DNA from: Chryseobacterium indologenes
Lineage (GTDB): Bacteria > Bacteroidota > Bacteroidia > Flavobacteriales > Weeksellaceae
Reading direction: 5' to 3'
Assembly (NCBI RefSeq): GCF_001295265.1
Contig: NZ_LJOD01000005.1
Location: 62,001-126,000, forward strand
Length of the DNA: 64,000 bases
The position numbers and the translations under genes are program-made. The notes under the pieces were generated by a model. The model was given only the letters and a program-made list of their open reading frames with translations. It was not told where the DNA came from and made no database searches. Position 1 is the stretch's first letter; every line of letters starts with the position of its first letter. Of the stretch, positions 26,468 to 35,600 are shown one piece after another.

Positions 26468-26529
26468 ATATTTAATACGTCTGTATATGACAGCATACAA
26501 AGGAAAACAATCATACAAATCATAACTAT

Positions 26530-28017
26530 ATGGATTCTAAAAAATTAACGCTAAGCAATGGCGCTCCTTATTTTGAACATCAGGATTCTCAGACGGTAGG
26601 TCCAAGAGGACCTGTACTCCTTCAGGATTTTATCCTTCAGGAAAATCTTGCGCATTTCGTTAGGGAAAGAATCCCTGAAAGAATTGTACATGCCAAAGGA
26701 AGCGGGGCCTACGGAACTTTCACCGTAACACACGATATCAGCCAGTACACCAGAGCGAAATTATTTTCAAAAGTAGGAAACTCATGCAGAATGTTCGCTC
26801 GTTTTTCTACGGTTGGAGGTGAAAAAGGAAGTGCAGATACAGCAAGAGATCCAAGAGGATTTGCATTAAAATTCTATACTGAAGACGGAAACTGGGATCT
26901 TGTCGGAAATAATACCCCGGTCTTCTTTATTAAGGATGCTAAAAAGTTTCCTGACTTTATCCATACTCAGAAAAGAGTTCCTAAAACCAATCTTAAAAGC
27001 GCCACAATGATGTGGGATTTCTGGAGCCTTAACCCTGAATCCCTGCACCAGGTCCTTATTTTAATGTCTGACAGAGGAACACCTTATGGCTACAGGCATA
27101 TGCATGGATTCGGATCACATACTTTTTCGATGATCAACAGTCAGAATGAAAGAGTATGGGTAAAATTCCATTTTAAAACAAAACAGGGCATCAAAAATTT
27201 TACGGATGCTGAAGCTGTAAAGATGGCAGGTGAAAATCCTGACTTTGCACAGGAAGATCTTTGCAATGCTATTGAAAACGGAGATTTTCCAAAATGGACT
27301 TTATACATTCAGGTAATGACCGAAGAACAGGCTAAAGATTTCAGATGGAATCCTTTCGACGTTACCAAGGTATGGTCACATGATGATTTTCCTTTAATTG
27401 AAGTCGGAGAAATGGAGCTGAATGAGGTTCCCGTTAATTATTTTGCCCATGTGGAACAATCTACCTTTTCACCAAGCAGCCTGATAGACGGAATCAGTTT
27501 TTCACCGGACAAAATGCTTCAGGGAAGATTATTCTCTTATCCCGATGCCCACAGATACAGAGTGGGAGTAAATGCTCACCAGCTGGAGGTAAACCGCTGT
27601 CCTTTTGCGGTAAACAATTACCAGAGGGATGGGTTTATGGCAGACTCCAGCCATTATCAGGACAAGCCCAATTATCATCCTAACAGCTTTGACGATATTA
27701 AACCGGACCCGGCCTACAAAAATTATGAATATGAGCTGGACAGTGCCCATGTAGCTTATTATAACCGGAATGAGAACGATGATGATCATTATACCCAGCC
27801 CGGACTTCTGTATACCAAAGCAATGAATGCTGAAGACAGAGAACACCTGATCAGCAACATCGTAGGTAGTATGAAAGGAATAAGCGGACCTAAGAGAGAT
27901 GAAATTATCAACCGCCAGCTATGTCACTTTTTCAGGACAAATATTGAGCTTGGCATGAAAGTGGCTTCACAGCTAAACATCAATATTGATGCAAATATGA
28001 TGAACCACTCAAAATAA
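26530..28017 (+). CDS. katA: Haem catalase
   Basis: Breaks down hydrogen peroxide. The 495 residues are a clade 3 small-subunit monofunctional catalase by length. The distal histidine is H54 in RIVHAKGSGAYG, the catalytic asparagine lies in LVGNNTPVFF (about residue 127), and the haem-ligand tyrosine in RLFSYPDAHRYR (about 337). It has its own promoter opposite oxyR, and a terminator follows. Cytoplasmic, as there is no signal peptide. Confidence 0.97.
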   Translation: MDSKKLTLSNGAPYFEHQDSQTVGPRGPVLLQDFILQENLAHFVRERIPERIVHAKGSGAYGTFTVTHDISQYTRAKLFSKVGNSCRMFARFSTVGGEKGSADTARDPRGFALKFYTEDGNWDLVGNNTPVFFIKDAKKFPDFIHTQKRVPKTNLKSATMMWDFWSLNPESLHQVLILMSDRGTPYGYRHMHGFGSHTFSMINSQNERVWVKFHFKTKQGIKNFTDAEAVKMAGENPDFAQEDLCNAIENGDFPKWTLYIQVMTEEQAKDFRWNPFDVTKVWSHDDFPLIEVGEMELNEVPVNYFAHVEQSTFSPSSLIDGISFSPDKMLQGRLFSYPDAHRYRVGVNAHQLEVNRCPFAVNNYQRDGFMADSSHYQDKPNYHPNSFDDIKPDPAYKNYEYELDSAHVAYYNRNENDDDHYTQPGLLYTKAMNAEDREHLISNIVGSMKGISGPKRDEIINRQLCHFFRTNIELGMKVASQLNINIDANMMNHSK

Positions 28018-28040
28018 GTATTTTGAAAGATAAATCAATT

Positions 28041-28076
28041 AAAAGGAAAAAAAACTAACATTTTTTCCTTTTTTTT
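28041..28076 (+). terminator. Terminator of katA
   Basis: AAAAGGAAAAAA and TTTTTTCCTTTT pair over 12 bp around a short ACTAACA-type loop and run into further T residues. AT-rich but well formed. Confidence 0.75.
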
Positions 28077-28122
28077 GTAAAAAATTCATAATTTGCACAA
28101 AATAATATTTCAAAGTGGAAAA

Positions 28123-28890
28123 ATGAGTTACGATAATATATTATTAAAAAAAGAGGACAAATTAGCTGTTATTACCATCAACAGACCTGAAAGTTTAAAT
28201 GCTTTAAATGCAAAAACGATTCAGGAAATCAGTTCAGCAATGGACGAACTTAACGCAGATAATTCCTGTAGAGTTATTATTCTAACAGGAAGCGGAGAGA
28301 AATCATTTGTTGCCGGAGCTGACATCAAAGAATTCAGTGATTTTGGACAGGAAAAAGCCGAGGAACTGGCCAGGAATGGGCAAAATACCCTGTTCAACAA
28401 GATTGAAAATATGTCTAAACCCGTAATTGCAGCTGTTAACGGCTTCGCATTAGGAGGAGGTTTAGAGCTTGCTATGGCGTGCCATATCAGATATGCATCG
28501 GAAAATGCCAGACTAGGGCTTCCGGAAGTAACTTTAGGATTAATTCCGGGTTATGGAGGAACTCAAAGGCTTCCTAAGCTTGTAGGAAAAGGTATTGCCA
28601 ACGAAATGATCTTCTCAGCCAAAATGATCCCTGCCCAGAAAGCAAAAGAGATCGGACTGGTAAACGAAGTATACCCTATTGAAGAATTATTAACCAAAAC
28701 AAAAGAATTAGCAGGAATCATTGCCAACAACTCACCAATGGCAATATCCAAGGCCATTCAGGCCGTAAACTTATCTGACACGGATAGAGGTTTTGAAACA
28801 GAGATTCAATCTTTCGGAGAACTTTTTGACATGGCAGATAAAAAAGAAGGGGTTACCGCTTTCCTTGAAAAAAGAAAGCCTAGCTTCTAA
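28123..28890 (+). CDS. Enoyl-CoA hydratase / crotonase family
   Basis: 255 residues from the ATG at 28123 (MSYDNILLKK); a TTG 30 bases upstream is in frame, but the extra residues do not resemble the family. Oxyanion-hole residues are in KSFVAGADIKEF and VNGFALGGGLELAMACH. The catalytic pair of glutamates is present: one in GGGLELA and one in LPEVTLGLIPGYGGTQRL. This favours a true hydratase for short-chain trans-2-enoyl-CoA, as in butyrate or fatty-acid oxidation. No other beta-oxidation gene is adjacent. Confidence 0.93.
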   Translation: MSYDNILLKKEDKLAVITINRPESLNALNAKTIQEISSAMDELNADNSCRVIILTGSGEKSFVAGADIKEFSDFGQEKAEELARNGQNTLFNKIENMSKPVIAAVNGFALGGGLELAMACHIRYASENARLGLPEVTLGLIPGYGGTQRLPKLVGKGIANEMIFSAKMIPAQKAKEIGLVNEVYPIEELLTKTKELAGIIANNSPMAISKAIQAVNLSDTDRGFETEIQSFGELFDMADKKEGVTAFLEKRKPSF

Positions 28891-28934
28891 AGATTTTTAA
28901 TCCAAATTATTTCGAAAAAAACTAATGCTGCGGT

Positions 28935-29357
28935 ATGAATAAGTTTGACAAAGCTTATCTAAAAATGGCTCAGGAATGGGCAAAACTTTCCTACTGTAAG
29001 AGAAAACAGGTAGGGGCTCTTATCGTAAAAGATAGGATGATTATTTCAGATGGTTACAACGGTACTCCTTCGGGGTTCGAAAACTGCTGTGAAGATGAAG
29101 AGGGAAAAACACACTGGTATGTACTTCATGCGGAAGCCAATGCCATATTAAAACTGGCAGCTTCCACTCAGTCTGCTCATGGTGCAACGTTATATTTAAC
29201 ACTTTCGCCATGTAAAGAATGCAGCAAACTGATTCTGCAGGCAGGAATTACAAGACTGGTGTATATTAATGAATATTCGGATGACGACGGAATATCGTTC
29301 TTAAGAAACCATAACATTGAAATAGAACAAATATCGGACTGTGAACTAAAAAAATAA
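28935..29357 (+). CDS. Deoxycytidylate (dCMP) deaminase, ComEB-type
   Basis: 140 residues of the zinc cytidine-deaminase fold. The catalytic HAEANAI gives the zinc histidine and the proton-shuttling glutamate. SPCKECSKLI gives the two zinc cysteines. The early CxxxxVGAL..D and the NG-x-P-S-G-x-x-x-C loop (GTPSGFENCC) match dCMP deaminases, which convert dCMP to dUMP for thymidylate synthesis. It is 6 bases ahead of xerD and likely co-transcribed with it. Confidence 0.92.
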   Translation: MNKFDKAYLKMAQEWAKLSYCKRKQVGALIVKDRMIISDGYNGTPSGFENCCEDEEGKTHWYVLHAEANAILKLAASTQSAHGATLYLTLSPCKECSKLILQAGITRLVYINEYSDDDGISFLRNHNIEIEQISDCELKK

Positions 29358-29363
29358 GCACAA

Positions 29364-30278
29364 ATGACTTGGGATGAAAAGATCAAAGATTTTGAAATAT
29401 TTCTTCGTTTCGAAAGAAATTTTTCAGAAAACACTCTCGACGCCTATATTCGAGACATCAAAAAATTAAAAGATTACGCCGTAGAGGATCTGGCAAATGT
29501 CGGTCCGGACTCTATCGGATATGAAAATTTACAGGAGTATATTTTCAATCTTTCCAAACAAAAATTCAGTGAAAGGTCTCAGGCCAGATGGATTTCTTCT
29601 ATAAAGGCTTTCTTTAAGTTTTTGCTTGAAGACGAGTTCAGAAAAGACAATCCTGCGGCACTGCTTGAAGGTCCTAAACTGGGATTGTATTTACCCGATA
29701 CCCTAAGTCTGCAGGACATCAATAGGATCATTGCAGCCATTGAAGTAAATACAGAACTTGGAAAGAGAAATCACTGCATCATAGAAGTACTTTATGGCTG
29801 CGGGCTCCGTGTTTCTGAACTCATCGATCTTAAAATATCGAATATCAACTTCAAAGAACAGTATATCAAGGTAAACGGAAAGGGTAATAAAACCCGTTTT
29901 GTTCCTTTAGCTGATTATACTGCCGAACTTCTGGAGACCTATATTAAAGAGGTCCGTTCAAAAAGCAAGATCAATAAAAAGTATGAAGACACGCTGTTTC
30001 TGAACAGCCGCGGAACGTCTATGTCCAGGGTAATCGTATTTCTGATTATTAAGGAACTTACAGATAAGGCCGGGGTAAGCAAGAAAATATCTCCGCATAC
30101 CTTCAGACATTCTTTTGCAACGCACCTTCTTCAGAACGGAGCAGACCTTCGTTATATTCAGGAAATGCTTGGACACTCCAGCATTACCACTACGGAGATT
30201 TATACTCATCTGAAAACGGAAGAGCTGCGGGATGTTATCCTTAGCTATCATCCGAGAAATATTAATATTGCTCAATGA
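29364..30278 (+). CDS. xerD: Site-specific tyrosine recombinase XerD
   Basis: Resolves chromosome dimers at dif with its partner. 304 residues: an N-terminal SAM-like core-binding domain (about 1-95) and a catalytic domain with the R-K-H-R-H-Y set. Arg is in GCGLRVSELIDL, His-x-x-Arg in HTFRHSFATHL, the second His in MLGHSSITTTEIYTHL, which also supplies the tyrosine nucleophile. Length and absence of flanking repeats argue for the housekeeping enzyme, not an integrase of a mobile element. Confidence 0.94.
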   Translation: MTWDEKIKDFEIFLRFERNFSENTLDAYIRDIKKLKDYAVEDLANVGPDSIGYENLQEYIFNLSKQKFSERSQARWISSIKAFFKFLLEDEFRKDNPAALLEGPKLGLYLPDTLSLQDINRIIAAIEVNTELGKRNHCIIEVLYGCGLRVSELIDLKISNINFKEQYIKVNGKGNKTRFVPLADYTAELLETYIKEVRSKSKINKKYEDTLFLNSRGTSMSRVIVFLIIKELTDKAGVSKKISPHTFRHSFATHLLQNGADLRYIQEMLGHSSITTTEIYTHLKTEELRDVILSYHPRNINIAQ

Positions 30279-30320
30279 AATGAAGTTCCATCTGCTCTTT
30301 GAAAAAACAATTATAAACAG

Positions 30321-30833
30321 ATGAAATTATTGAAATACTGCCCAAGCTGCGGCAGAGAATCTCTGCATTGGGACGGCGAAAAGAAATGGAGCTGCCCCGA
30401 GTGTAATTTTACCCTCTATAACAATGTTGCAGGTGCTGTAGCCGTTGTTATCCGATGTGGAGACGAGGTTTATCTTACCCGGAGAAACAGAGATCCCAAA
30501 AAAGGAAAACTCGACCTTGCCGGAGGTTTTGTAGACCCAAAAGAAAGTGCAGAAGAAACCTGCCGGAGAGAACTTTTTGAAGAACTGCAGCTTGATGTGG
30601 ATATTTCAAATTTAAAGTATATCACCAGCCTTCCTAACGTATATCAGTATAAGGAAATTGATTATAATACCATTGATCTCTTTTATGAATATAATGTTGC
30701 TGAGAAGTTTGAGGTTAACCTGGAACTGTCAGAAATATCAGAAGCGGTATGGATTCAATTGAACCAACTGAACCTTGATGATATTGCTTTTGATTCTCAG
30801 AAAAGATTTTTTGAAGATTATTTAAAGAAGTAA
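30321..30833 (+). CDS. NUDIX hydrolase with N-terminal zinc ribbon
   Basis: 170 residues. A four-cysteine zinc ribbon opens the protein (CPSCG at 7-11 and CPECN at about 26-30), as in NADH pyrophosphatase NudC. The NUDIX box is complete: G-x5-E-x7-RE-x2-EE is met by GGFVDPKESAEETCRRELFEEL. The NudC-specific SQPWPFPxS segment is absent, so the substrate may be another nucleoside diphosphate derivative. A strong terminator follows. Confidence 0.9.
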   Translation: MKLLKYCPSCGRESLHWDGEKKWSCPECNFTLYNNVAGAVAVVIRCGDEVYLTRRNRDPKKGKLDLAGGFVDPKESAEETCRRELFEELQLDVDISNLKYITSLPNVYQYKEIDYNTIDLFYEYNVAEKFEVNLELSEISEAVWIQLNQLNLDDIAFDSQKRFFEDYLKK

Positions 30834-30846
30834 TTTTATACTATAT

Positions 30847-30874
30847 TCCCCTCAGATTTTCTGAGGGGATTTTA
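30847..30874 (+). terminator. Intrinsic terminator of the NUDIX gene
   Basis: TCCCCTCAGA and TCTGAGGGGA form a 10-bp stem with a 3-base loop, followed by TTTTATT. Confidence 0.9.
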
Positions 30875-30929
30875 TTATAGGCAATGTGGTCAAAAAATAG
30901 TTGGTATTTTTTAGAAAAACGAATGACAA

Positions 30930-31388
30930 TCAATAGGTTTTTGATTTCAGCATTTCCTCAAAATAGCTGATCAGCAGCGTTCTTTCCGCTTCTGAAAGAT
31001 TAGCTTCTTTGTGATAAACAATATAGCCAGGCATCGGCATTGTTTTACCCTGAATAGTCTGAATGGATTTATTCAGCATATTTTCTTTCAGGTCTTTATT
31101 ATAAGTGCCCCAGACAGAAAAATTAAGATGTTCCCGGCCTTCGTTGATATGGCTTTTTACCGACCATGAAACCGGAGCAATGTATGCATATTTAGGATAA
31201 ACCGTTTCATTGGAATGACAGTCGTAACAGGCTCCTTTTATCAAACTCCTGACGTTTTCCGGGGTCTTTCTGGCGTCTACAAAATTCACCGCAGAATCTA
31301 CAGGCCTGTTTACTTTATCTACCGGAATAAACTGGATCATGGCAAAAACAACCAAAGCCCACAAAATGACTTTCTTTACCGTCTTCAT
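30930..31388 (-). CDS. Haem-binding domain protein, cytochrome-c-like
   Basis: 152 residues with an N-terminal hydrophobic anchor or signal (about 6-22). A single haem c attachment motif, CYDCHSNET, lies near 55-62, and a possible distal methionine lies in TMPMPGY. This layout fits the Bacteroidota haem-binding domain family (PF14376 type), located in the periplasm. It starts 3 bases after the Ig-like lipoprotein gene, so the pair is co-transcribed. Confidence 0.88.
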   Translation of the reverse strand: MKTVKKVILWALVVFAMIQFIPVDKVNRPVDSAVNFVDARKTPENVRSLIKGACYDCHSNETVYPKYAYIAPVSWSVKSHINEGREHLNFSVWGTYNKDLKENMLNKSIQTIQGKTMPMPGYIVYHKEANLSEAERTLLISYFEEMLKSKTY

Positions 31389-31391
31389 TGC

Positions 31392-33146
31392 TTATTTTAC
31401 AGGGGTAAGTACCGCTGTTTCAGATTTAAGTTCTTTATTTACTTCCTTCTGTACAGTTTCTTTAGGAGTTTCTGCTGAAGAAGGCATGGCATTCTGTACA
31501 GGTGCAGTACCTTTAGGGTTATCCAGGGTTCTTGTATCTTTCAGGTCCCAGTCTTCCTTGGTTTCCCATAATGCTCTTACAACTGCTTTTTTGTAGAAAA
31601 TATAAGAGTCTTCGGCAAAAGTTTCCGTAGTAAAATCGGCTTCATCCCAATATTTATTGCCATTATTATCTACCAGTATTCTTACAATATACTCATCGGG
31701 CTTCAGAATATCGAATTTGATTTTATTTCCCTTCGTATATTTTGAATAAATGACCTTTTCCGAGGAATCCAGAAGCTGGATCCAGTAGCTGGCTTCCGGT
31801 GCATTAATAAGAGTAAATTCAAGGCTTCCGAAATCTTCAACCTTGCCCACTTCAAAATCGAAGCCTTTAGACTGTGTATTTTTAGCATAGAAAGACGAAA
31901 CCGTCTCTTTCGGAATGATCAGCTGGTATTTTTTTCCGCTCACGAAATCTGACTTAATATGAATTTCATAAGGATTGGTTTCAGATATTTTTGCAGTGAA
32001 TTCCTGTGTTGTAAGACTATCTTTTTTCAGAGTCCATTTTTCAGGGCTGATCTTATCAATAATATAAGCAGATCTGACGATAAAATCTGAATTCGGAGCC
32101 AGGGAAGCCCCTCCGTTTTCAAGGTCCATCACATTCTTTTTATTGTATTTATAAAATATGGAAACCGTATCCTGCTTAACCCCTGTATCATAGCTAAATT
32201 TAAGGTTATCTGTTGCCGTCTGTCCTAACCCATTCTTCTCAGCATCAAACCAGATTCTGACAGAATCAGACTTGGGACGATGTGTTACTTTAATATCCTT
32301 AAGCTTTTCATTAACGGACAGAACTTTTACCTCATCAGGATTGCCGCTAAAAGTCATTAGGATTCCTCCCGGACTTTCTTTCATTTCCTGATATTTCAGG
32401 GGCTTTTTGGATGGATAGATTTTCATATTGAGGCCTGAAATGGATTTCTCAATATCAATAGGGTCTTTCTGAAATCCTATCTTCTCTTTTCCGGGATCGT
32501 AAACAGAATTCCCGTTTTCATCATCGAAAGCAATGATTTTATACTTTCCCGGCGAAAGATAGTTGAGCTCATAATATCCATCGTCATCAACTTTTGTAAT
32601 GTAATAAGGTTTCTGCCTGTAGTTGATGGTATCTTTTACCTGATACAGTCCTACTACCAGTTTATTTTCATTTGTTTCCGTCTTCTTTTTTATTGCTGTA
32701 GCATCCGTTATCTCCCCGCTCACATACAGGTCATCCAGTTTCTCACCTGTAGAGAATGCAAAGTTGAAATAACGAAGGATATTGGCCTCATTATTATCCG
32801 TAATAGAGTTCCCGAAATTGAAGTTATACGTTGTATTAGCCTGCAAAGTATCTTCCCATTGGATCAATATAAACCTGTTCGCAATATTGGAAGGAAGAAT
32901 CCGCTTAATATTTTTGATTGGCGGAGAAATAATCAGATTTTTATTGATGTCCTTAAGGTTTATATACTCGTCAAAGTCCAGCCGAAGTTCCCGGATATCT
33001 CTTTTTACATTAACTCTGGTTGTATCAATATTTGAGCTTAAAAACTTAGGAGCCAGGGTATCTTTCGGACCTCCAACCGGGGATCCAACTCTTGCACAGG
33101 AGAATGCAAGGATACAGATAACGAATAAAAAAAGAAGTCTTTTCAT
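31392..33146 (-). CDS. Lipoprotein with N-terminal bacterial Ig-like (Big_5) domain
   Basis: 584 residues. The lipobox (ILAFSC, cysteine 17) directs it to a membrane. The stretch VGSPVGGPKDTLAPKF and the next 90 residues (to about 120) match the SbsA-type Ig-like domain common in Flavobacterial lipoproteins. A later segment with YYELNYLSPGKYKIIAFDDENGN resembles a carboxypeptidase-regulatory or prealbumin-like domain. The last 40 residues are a low-complexity Pro/Glu/Lys tail. Surface or periplasmic; function unknown. Confidence 0.82.
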   Translation of the reverse strand: MKRLLFLFVICILAFSCARVGSPVGGPKDTLAPKFLSSNIDTTRVNVKRDIRELRLDFDEYINLKDINKNLIISPPIKNIKRILPSNIANRFILIQWEDTLQANTTYNFNFGNSITDNNEANILRYFNFAFSTGEKLDDLYVSGEITDATAIKKKTETNENKLVVGLYQVKDTINYRQKPYYITKVDDDGYYELNYLSPGKYKIIAFDDENGNSVYDPGKEKIGFQKDPIDIEKSISGLNMKIYPSKKPLKYQEMKESPGGILMTFSGNPDEVKVLSVNEKLKDIKVTHRPKSDSVRIWFDAEKNGLGQTATDNLKFSYDTGVKQDTVSIFYKYNKKNVMDLENGGASLAPNSDFIVRSAYIIDKISPEKWTLKKDSLTTQEFTAKISETNPYEIHIKSDFVSGKKYQLIIPKETVSSFYAKNTQSKGFDFEVGKVEDFGSLEFTLINAPEASYWIQLLDSSEKVIYSKYTKGNKIKFDILKPDEYIVRILVDNNGNKYWDEADFTTETFAEDSYIFYKKAVVRALWETKEDWDLKDTRTLDNPKGTAPVQNAMPSSAETPKETVQKEVNKELKSETAVLTPVK

Positions 33147-33171
33147 GAATATATTTAAGCAAAATTAAACA

Positions 33172-34434
33172 TTATTCTCCATAAACTTCATGTCCGGCTT
33201 CTAAAGTATCTTTATTATCATTCATAACGCTGTGAAGTTTATCTTTCTGAAGAGGAAAATCTTCAAATAATCCCGACAGCGCAAGAGCTGTATACACTTT
33301 GTTTGAATATTTGTTTCCTATCGCCACAATCGTCACTTTTGATTTCAGCAAATGGGCAAAAACAGAGTTTGTTCCATGCCACCAGCCGTTGTGATAGGTA
33401 AGTTTTTCACCATTATCAAAAATCTTCATTCTGAAACCAAGTCCGTAATTATTCATTCCTGCTTTTTCATTGCTGTAAGGAGTAAAGATCATCTGCATCA
33501 GCTCCGGTTTTAGGAAATCTTTTGAAAACATGGCTTTTGAAAAATTATAAAGATCCCTTGGTGTTGTATATACATTCTTATCCCCATAAATAAGATCCAG
33601 ACGGTCTAAAGGGTAAAGTCTGTTTGCCCCGTAATAGAAAGACTGTGAGGCGGTAGGAATATCTTTTTCCTGAAAGATAAAGCTGTTGTTCATTTTTAGA
33701 GGAGTAAAGACCATTTCTTTCATTGCCTGCGGGAAAGGTGTTTTCGTCACTTTCTCAATTAGCAGGGCCAGCATGGCAAAATTAGTGTTGCAGTACATAA
33801 AACCTGTATCGGTATCTCTTGCCATATCAGGCTTGTACCTGATGATCATATCCAGAATATCCTGATTGGTAAGAAAAGGTTTGGAAAGTTCTGCGGGTAC
33901 CGGCTGTATCTTTGTAATAAAATACTCGTATTTGGGAAGACCGCTTCTTTGGTCCAGTAAGGTCTGTACGGTTACATCAGGATAAGGAAAACCCGGAAAA
34001 TATTGGGTAAGATGATCTGAAAGCTTAATTTTTCCTGCCTCAACAAGCTTCATCATTGCCATAGCCGTTAAAGTTTTTGAAACAGACGCTACGTGCAGCG
34101 GTGTATTTTTATCAATCGGCATTTGTTTTCCTTCTCTTCCGAAGCCTCTGTAGTTTTCATAGAGAATCTCATCTCCTTTTGCTACCAGAATTCCACCACT
34201 CAGATCGCTCCCCTCCCAGATTTTTTTATAGTACTGGTCAATATACCCAACCAGTGACTGCTTGTCTGAAAGCTGTCCGTCCGCTTTTGTAAAAACTTTA
34301 TCCAGATCCACATTGCCATAGTTCGGAAGATTGGTTGTACTTGCGGCTGCAATCTCTTTGGATTCAGATTTTTTATTGCAGGAAAACAGGGATAAAAAAA
34401 CAGTTAAAATGAGTATACAGTTGCGCGTCTTCAT
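33172..34434 (-). CDS. Serine hydrolase of the beta-lactamase / class C PBP family, lipoprotein
   Basis: 420 residues with a lipobox (LSLFSC, cysteine 19). The active-site SxxK is S117-V-S-K120 in HVASVSKTLTAM. The YxN motif is Y-C-N in FMYCNTNFAML, and the third motif is HNGWWHG. All three match class C beta-lactamase-like serine hydrolases (AmpH/EstB relatives). It may be a peptidase or esterase in the cell envelope; there is no reason from sequence to call it an antibiotic-resistance enzyme. Single gene. Confidence 0.9.
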   Translation of the reverse strand: MKTRNCILILTVFLSLFSCNKKSESKEIAAASTTNLPNYGNVDLDKVFTKADGQLSDKQSLVGYIDQYYKKIWEGSDLSGGILVAKGDEILYENYRGFGREGKQMPIDKNTPLHVASVSKTLTAMAMMKLVEAGKIKLSDHLTQYFPGFPYPDVTVQTLLDQRSGLPKYEYFITKIQPVPAELSKPFLTNQDILDMIIRYKPDMARDTDTGFMYCNTNFAMLALLIEKVTKTPFPQAMKEMVFTPLKMNNSFIFQEKDIPTASQSFYYGANRLYPLDRLDLIYGDKNVYTTPRDLYNFSKAMFSKDFLKPELMQMIFTPYSNEKAGMNNYGLGFRMKIFDNGEKLTYHNGWWHGTNSVFAHLLKSKVTIVAIGNKYSNKVYTALALSGLFEDFPLQKDKLHSVMNDNKDTLEAGHEVYGE

Positions 34435-34570
34435 GTGGTTTAAAAATGAGCGGCAATTTAATAAAACTGCAAAAAAAATATTGGATATGACAGGGATATT
34501 ATGAATTATTTAACATTATCACTGCATAAGAAGGGAAAAAGAAAAAATCAGAATACTTTTTGTTTTTTGG

Positions 34571-35500
34571 CTAACAATAGGAAGCTGTAATTTTATCTAC
34601 AATAAACTGTGCCAGCTTTTCCTTGCTCTGATGCGTCCATCCTGCAATATGAGGCGTAACGATCACTTTTTCGGAATCCAGAAGGTATTTGAGATCTTCA
34701 TTTTCAGTTTCCAGGTGTTCAAAAGATGATTTTTCGTATTCCAGAACATCAAGACAGGCACCTTTTATCTTTCCGGATTTCAGCCCGTCAACTAAACTTT
34801 TAGTTTCTACATTTTTTCCTCTTGCCGTATTAACGAAATAAAAGTCATTTTTCATCTCTGAAATAAACGTTTCATCTACAAGATAACGGGTATCGGAAGT
34901 GAGCGGAATATGAAGGCTTACTATTTCCGCCAACTGCTTCAGCTCCTCCAGGCTGACCTGTTGTGCAAATTCATCAGAAAGTCCCGGAAGGATATCATGA
35001 AAAATCACTTTACATCCGAATCCGGAAAGTCTTTTTGCAGTAGCTTTTCCCATATTTCCGTACCCGATAAGGCCTACGGTTTTCCCAAGCAGCTCATCAC
35101 CCCTGTTCTCTTCACGCTTCCAGATTCCGTTTTTTACTTCCTGTGAGGCAATAAACAGGCGGTTCATCAGAACCAGCAGCATTCCTACAACATGCTCTGC
35201 CACAGAGTCTCTGTTTCCTTCCGGTGAATTAATCAGCTGAATGCCCAGTTTCCCGGCTGCAGGAATATCAATATTTTCCATACCAGCTCCTACTCTTGCA
35301 ATAAACTTCAGGTTTTTACCTTTCTCCAGAAAGTTTTTATCTAAAGGGATACGGCTTCTGATAATTACCCCGTCGTACTGTTCAATCTTATCACAAACCT
35401 CATCATAAGAGGAACTAAAATCCTCTTCCAGCACAAAATTTTTAGCTAGAAGCTGTTCTGTAATAAGGGGATGATTTTTATCGAGAAGAAGGACTTTCAT
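34571..35500 (-). CDS. D-2-hydroxyacid dehydrogenase, SerA-like
   Basis: 309 residues of the NAD-dependent D-isomer dehydrogenase family. The Rossmann motif is GLIGYGNMGKATAKRL with an acidic residue (HD) at the end of the second strand, indicating NAD. Catalytic Arg is in VNTARG, Glu in the CLDVLEYE region and His in VTPHIAGWT. The usual C-terminal ACT domain of long SerA proteins is missing, as in short forms. Substrate may be 3-phosphoglycerate or another 2-hydroxyacid. A long inverted repeat lies just upstream. Confidence 0.88.
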   Translation of the reverse strand: MKVLLLDKNHPLITEQLLAKNFVLEEDFSSSYDEVCDKIEQYDGVIIRSRIPLDKNFLEKGKNLKFIARVGAGMENIDIPAAGKLGIQLINSPEGNRDSVAEHVVGMLLVLMNRLFIASQEVKNGIWKREENRGDELLGKTVGLIGYGNMGKATAKRLSGFGCKVIFHDILPGLSDEFAQQVSLEELKQLAEIVSLHIPLTSDTRYLVDETFISEMKNDFYFVNTARGKNVETKSLVDGLKSGKIKGACLDVLEYEKSSFEHLETENEDLKYLLDSEKVIVTPHIAGWTHQSKEKLAQFIVDKITASYC

Positions 35501-35521
35501 AAATTCAGCACAAAAGGTTTA

Positions 35522-35589
35522 GCAAATAACACCATAGTGGTACTCGTTGTACAAATTGTATAAACCTGTACAGACTTGGTGTTATTTGC
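35522..35589. repeat. 13-bp perfect inverted repeat around a 42-base centre
   Basis: GCAAATAACACCA (35522-35534) and TGGTGTTATTTGC (35577-35589) are exact reverse complements. The centre has further pairing (GTACTCGTTGTAC). No T-run follows on either strand, so it is not a standard terminator. It lies between the thioesterase and dehydrogenase genes. Confidence 0.65.
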
Positions 35590-35600
35590 GTTTGGAAAAA

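Noticed and set aside
29364..30278. Tyrosine recombinase as mark of an integrated element
   Set aside because: Length and motif wording fit housekeeping XerD, neighbours are core genes, and no att-like repeats or phage genes are seen.
33172..34434. Serine hydrolase as an acquired beta-lactamase
   Set aside because: It is a lipoprotein of the broad class C-like esterase/peptidase family in a core context; motifs alone do not show lactamase activity.
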